From contig CAAGDO010000245.1 of assembly GCA_900768625.1 (NCBI GenBank), positions 1 through 5,445 on the forward strand: a stretch of 5,445 nucleotides of DNA, read 5' to 3'. Position numbers and translations under genes: made by a program. Under the pieces are notes generated by a model. It did not search any database and was not told where the DNA came from. It was given only the letters and a program-made list of their open reading frames with translations. This document shows positions 5,319 through 5,445 of the stretch, piece by piece (positions within the stretch are counted from its first letter, which is position 1; each line of letters begins with the position of its first letter). The DNA is from Bacteroidaceae bacterium (GTDB lineage Bacteria; Bacteroidota; Bacteroidia; Bacteroidales; Bacteroidaceae).

Positions 5319-5445
5319 GAAGTCGTCTGAACTTTTATGAAATTCAAGATTTGCCTTTATTTTTGAGGCGTTTTTGGGCCTTGAAGAAGGAGTGTAGCGA
5401 GCTACACGACTGATGAAAGGTCAAAAAGAAAGGTGAAGATTGAAT
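5319..5445 (-). repeat. Second copy of the MITE-like repeat, cut by the window end
   Basis: This stretch begins with the same 18-base terminus GAAGTCGTCTGAACTTTT (5319-5336) and matches the reverse complement of 3147-3284 with five single-base differences. There is one 11-base deletion in the arm beyond the central hairpin. The hairpin itself is unchanged (5392-5407). The five bases outside the terminus (5314-5318, ATATT) also match the bases outside the other copy (3285-3289), so the true end or insertion preference may extend slightly further. The remaining third of the element lies beyond the window. Confidence 0.9.

Overview
The window looks like chromosomal DNA from a member of the Bacteroidota, most likely Bacteroidales and plausibly Prevotellaceae. 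The evidence is perfect TAnnTTTG (-7 type) promoter motifs ahead of rplU and of the flavin-reductase gene, weak or absent Shine-Dalgarno sequences, and protein types typical of that group. The genus is an inference; no 16S or other decisive marker is present.

Layout from left to right: a non-coding stretch (1-303) holds a 36-bp fragment of a repeat (145-180) and a strong minus-strand terminator (232-277). One large minus-strand gene (304-3060) encodes a 918-residue exported transglutaminase-like protein. A complete 193-bp MITE-like repeat (3092-3284) starts only 31 bp upstream of that gene's start codon. A regulatory region follows, with a consensus promoter and an attenuator-like leader, and then the rplU-rpmA ribosomal protein operon (3561-4163), closed by a strong terminator (4209-4255). 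Next is a separately promoted flavin reductase-like gene (4352-4870), another terminator (4891-4935), and a 98-residue conserved-looking hypothetical protein (4949-5245). The window ends inside a second, oppositely oriented copy of the repeat (5319-5445).

The genes do not form one pathway. rplU and rpmA supply two proteins of the 50S subunit, the flavin-reductase-like protein is probably a cytoplasmic FMN-binding oxidoreductase, and the transglutaminase-like protein probably acts in the periplasm or at the cell surface. I saw no defence system, CRISPR array, tRNA or rRNA.

The least ordinary content is the repeat family. It has 18-bp perfect terminal inverted repeats, an imperfectly palindromic interior centred on a perfect hairpin, and copies or fragments at the edges of the transcription units. 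Other points are the hairpin plus U-run just before rplU, and a second, cysteine-less transglutaminase-like segment inside the large exported protein.
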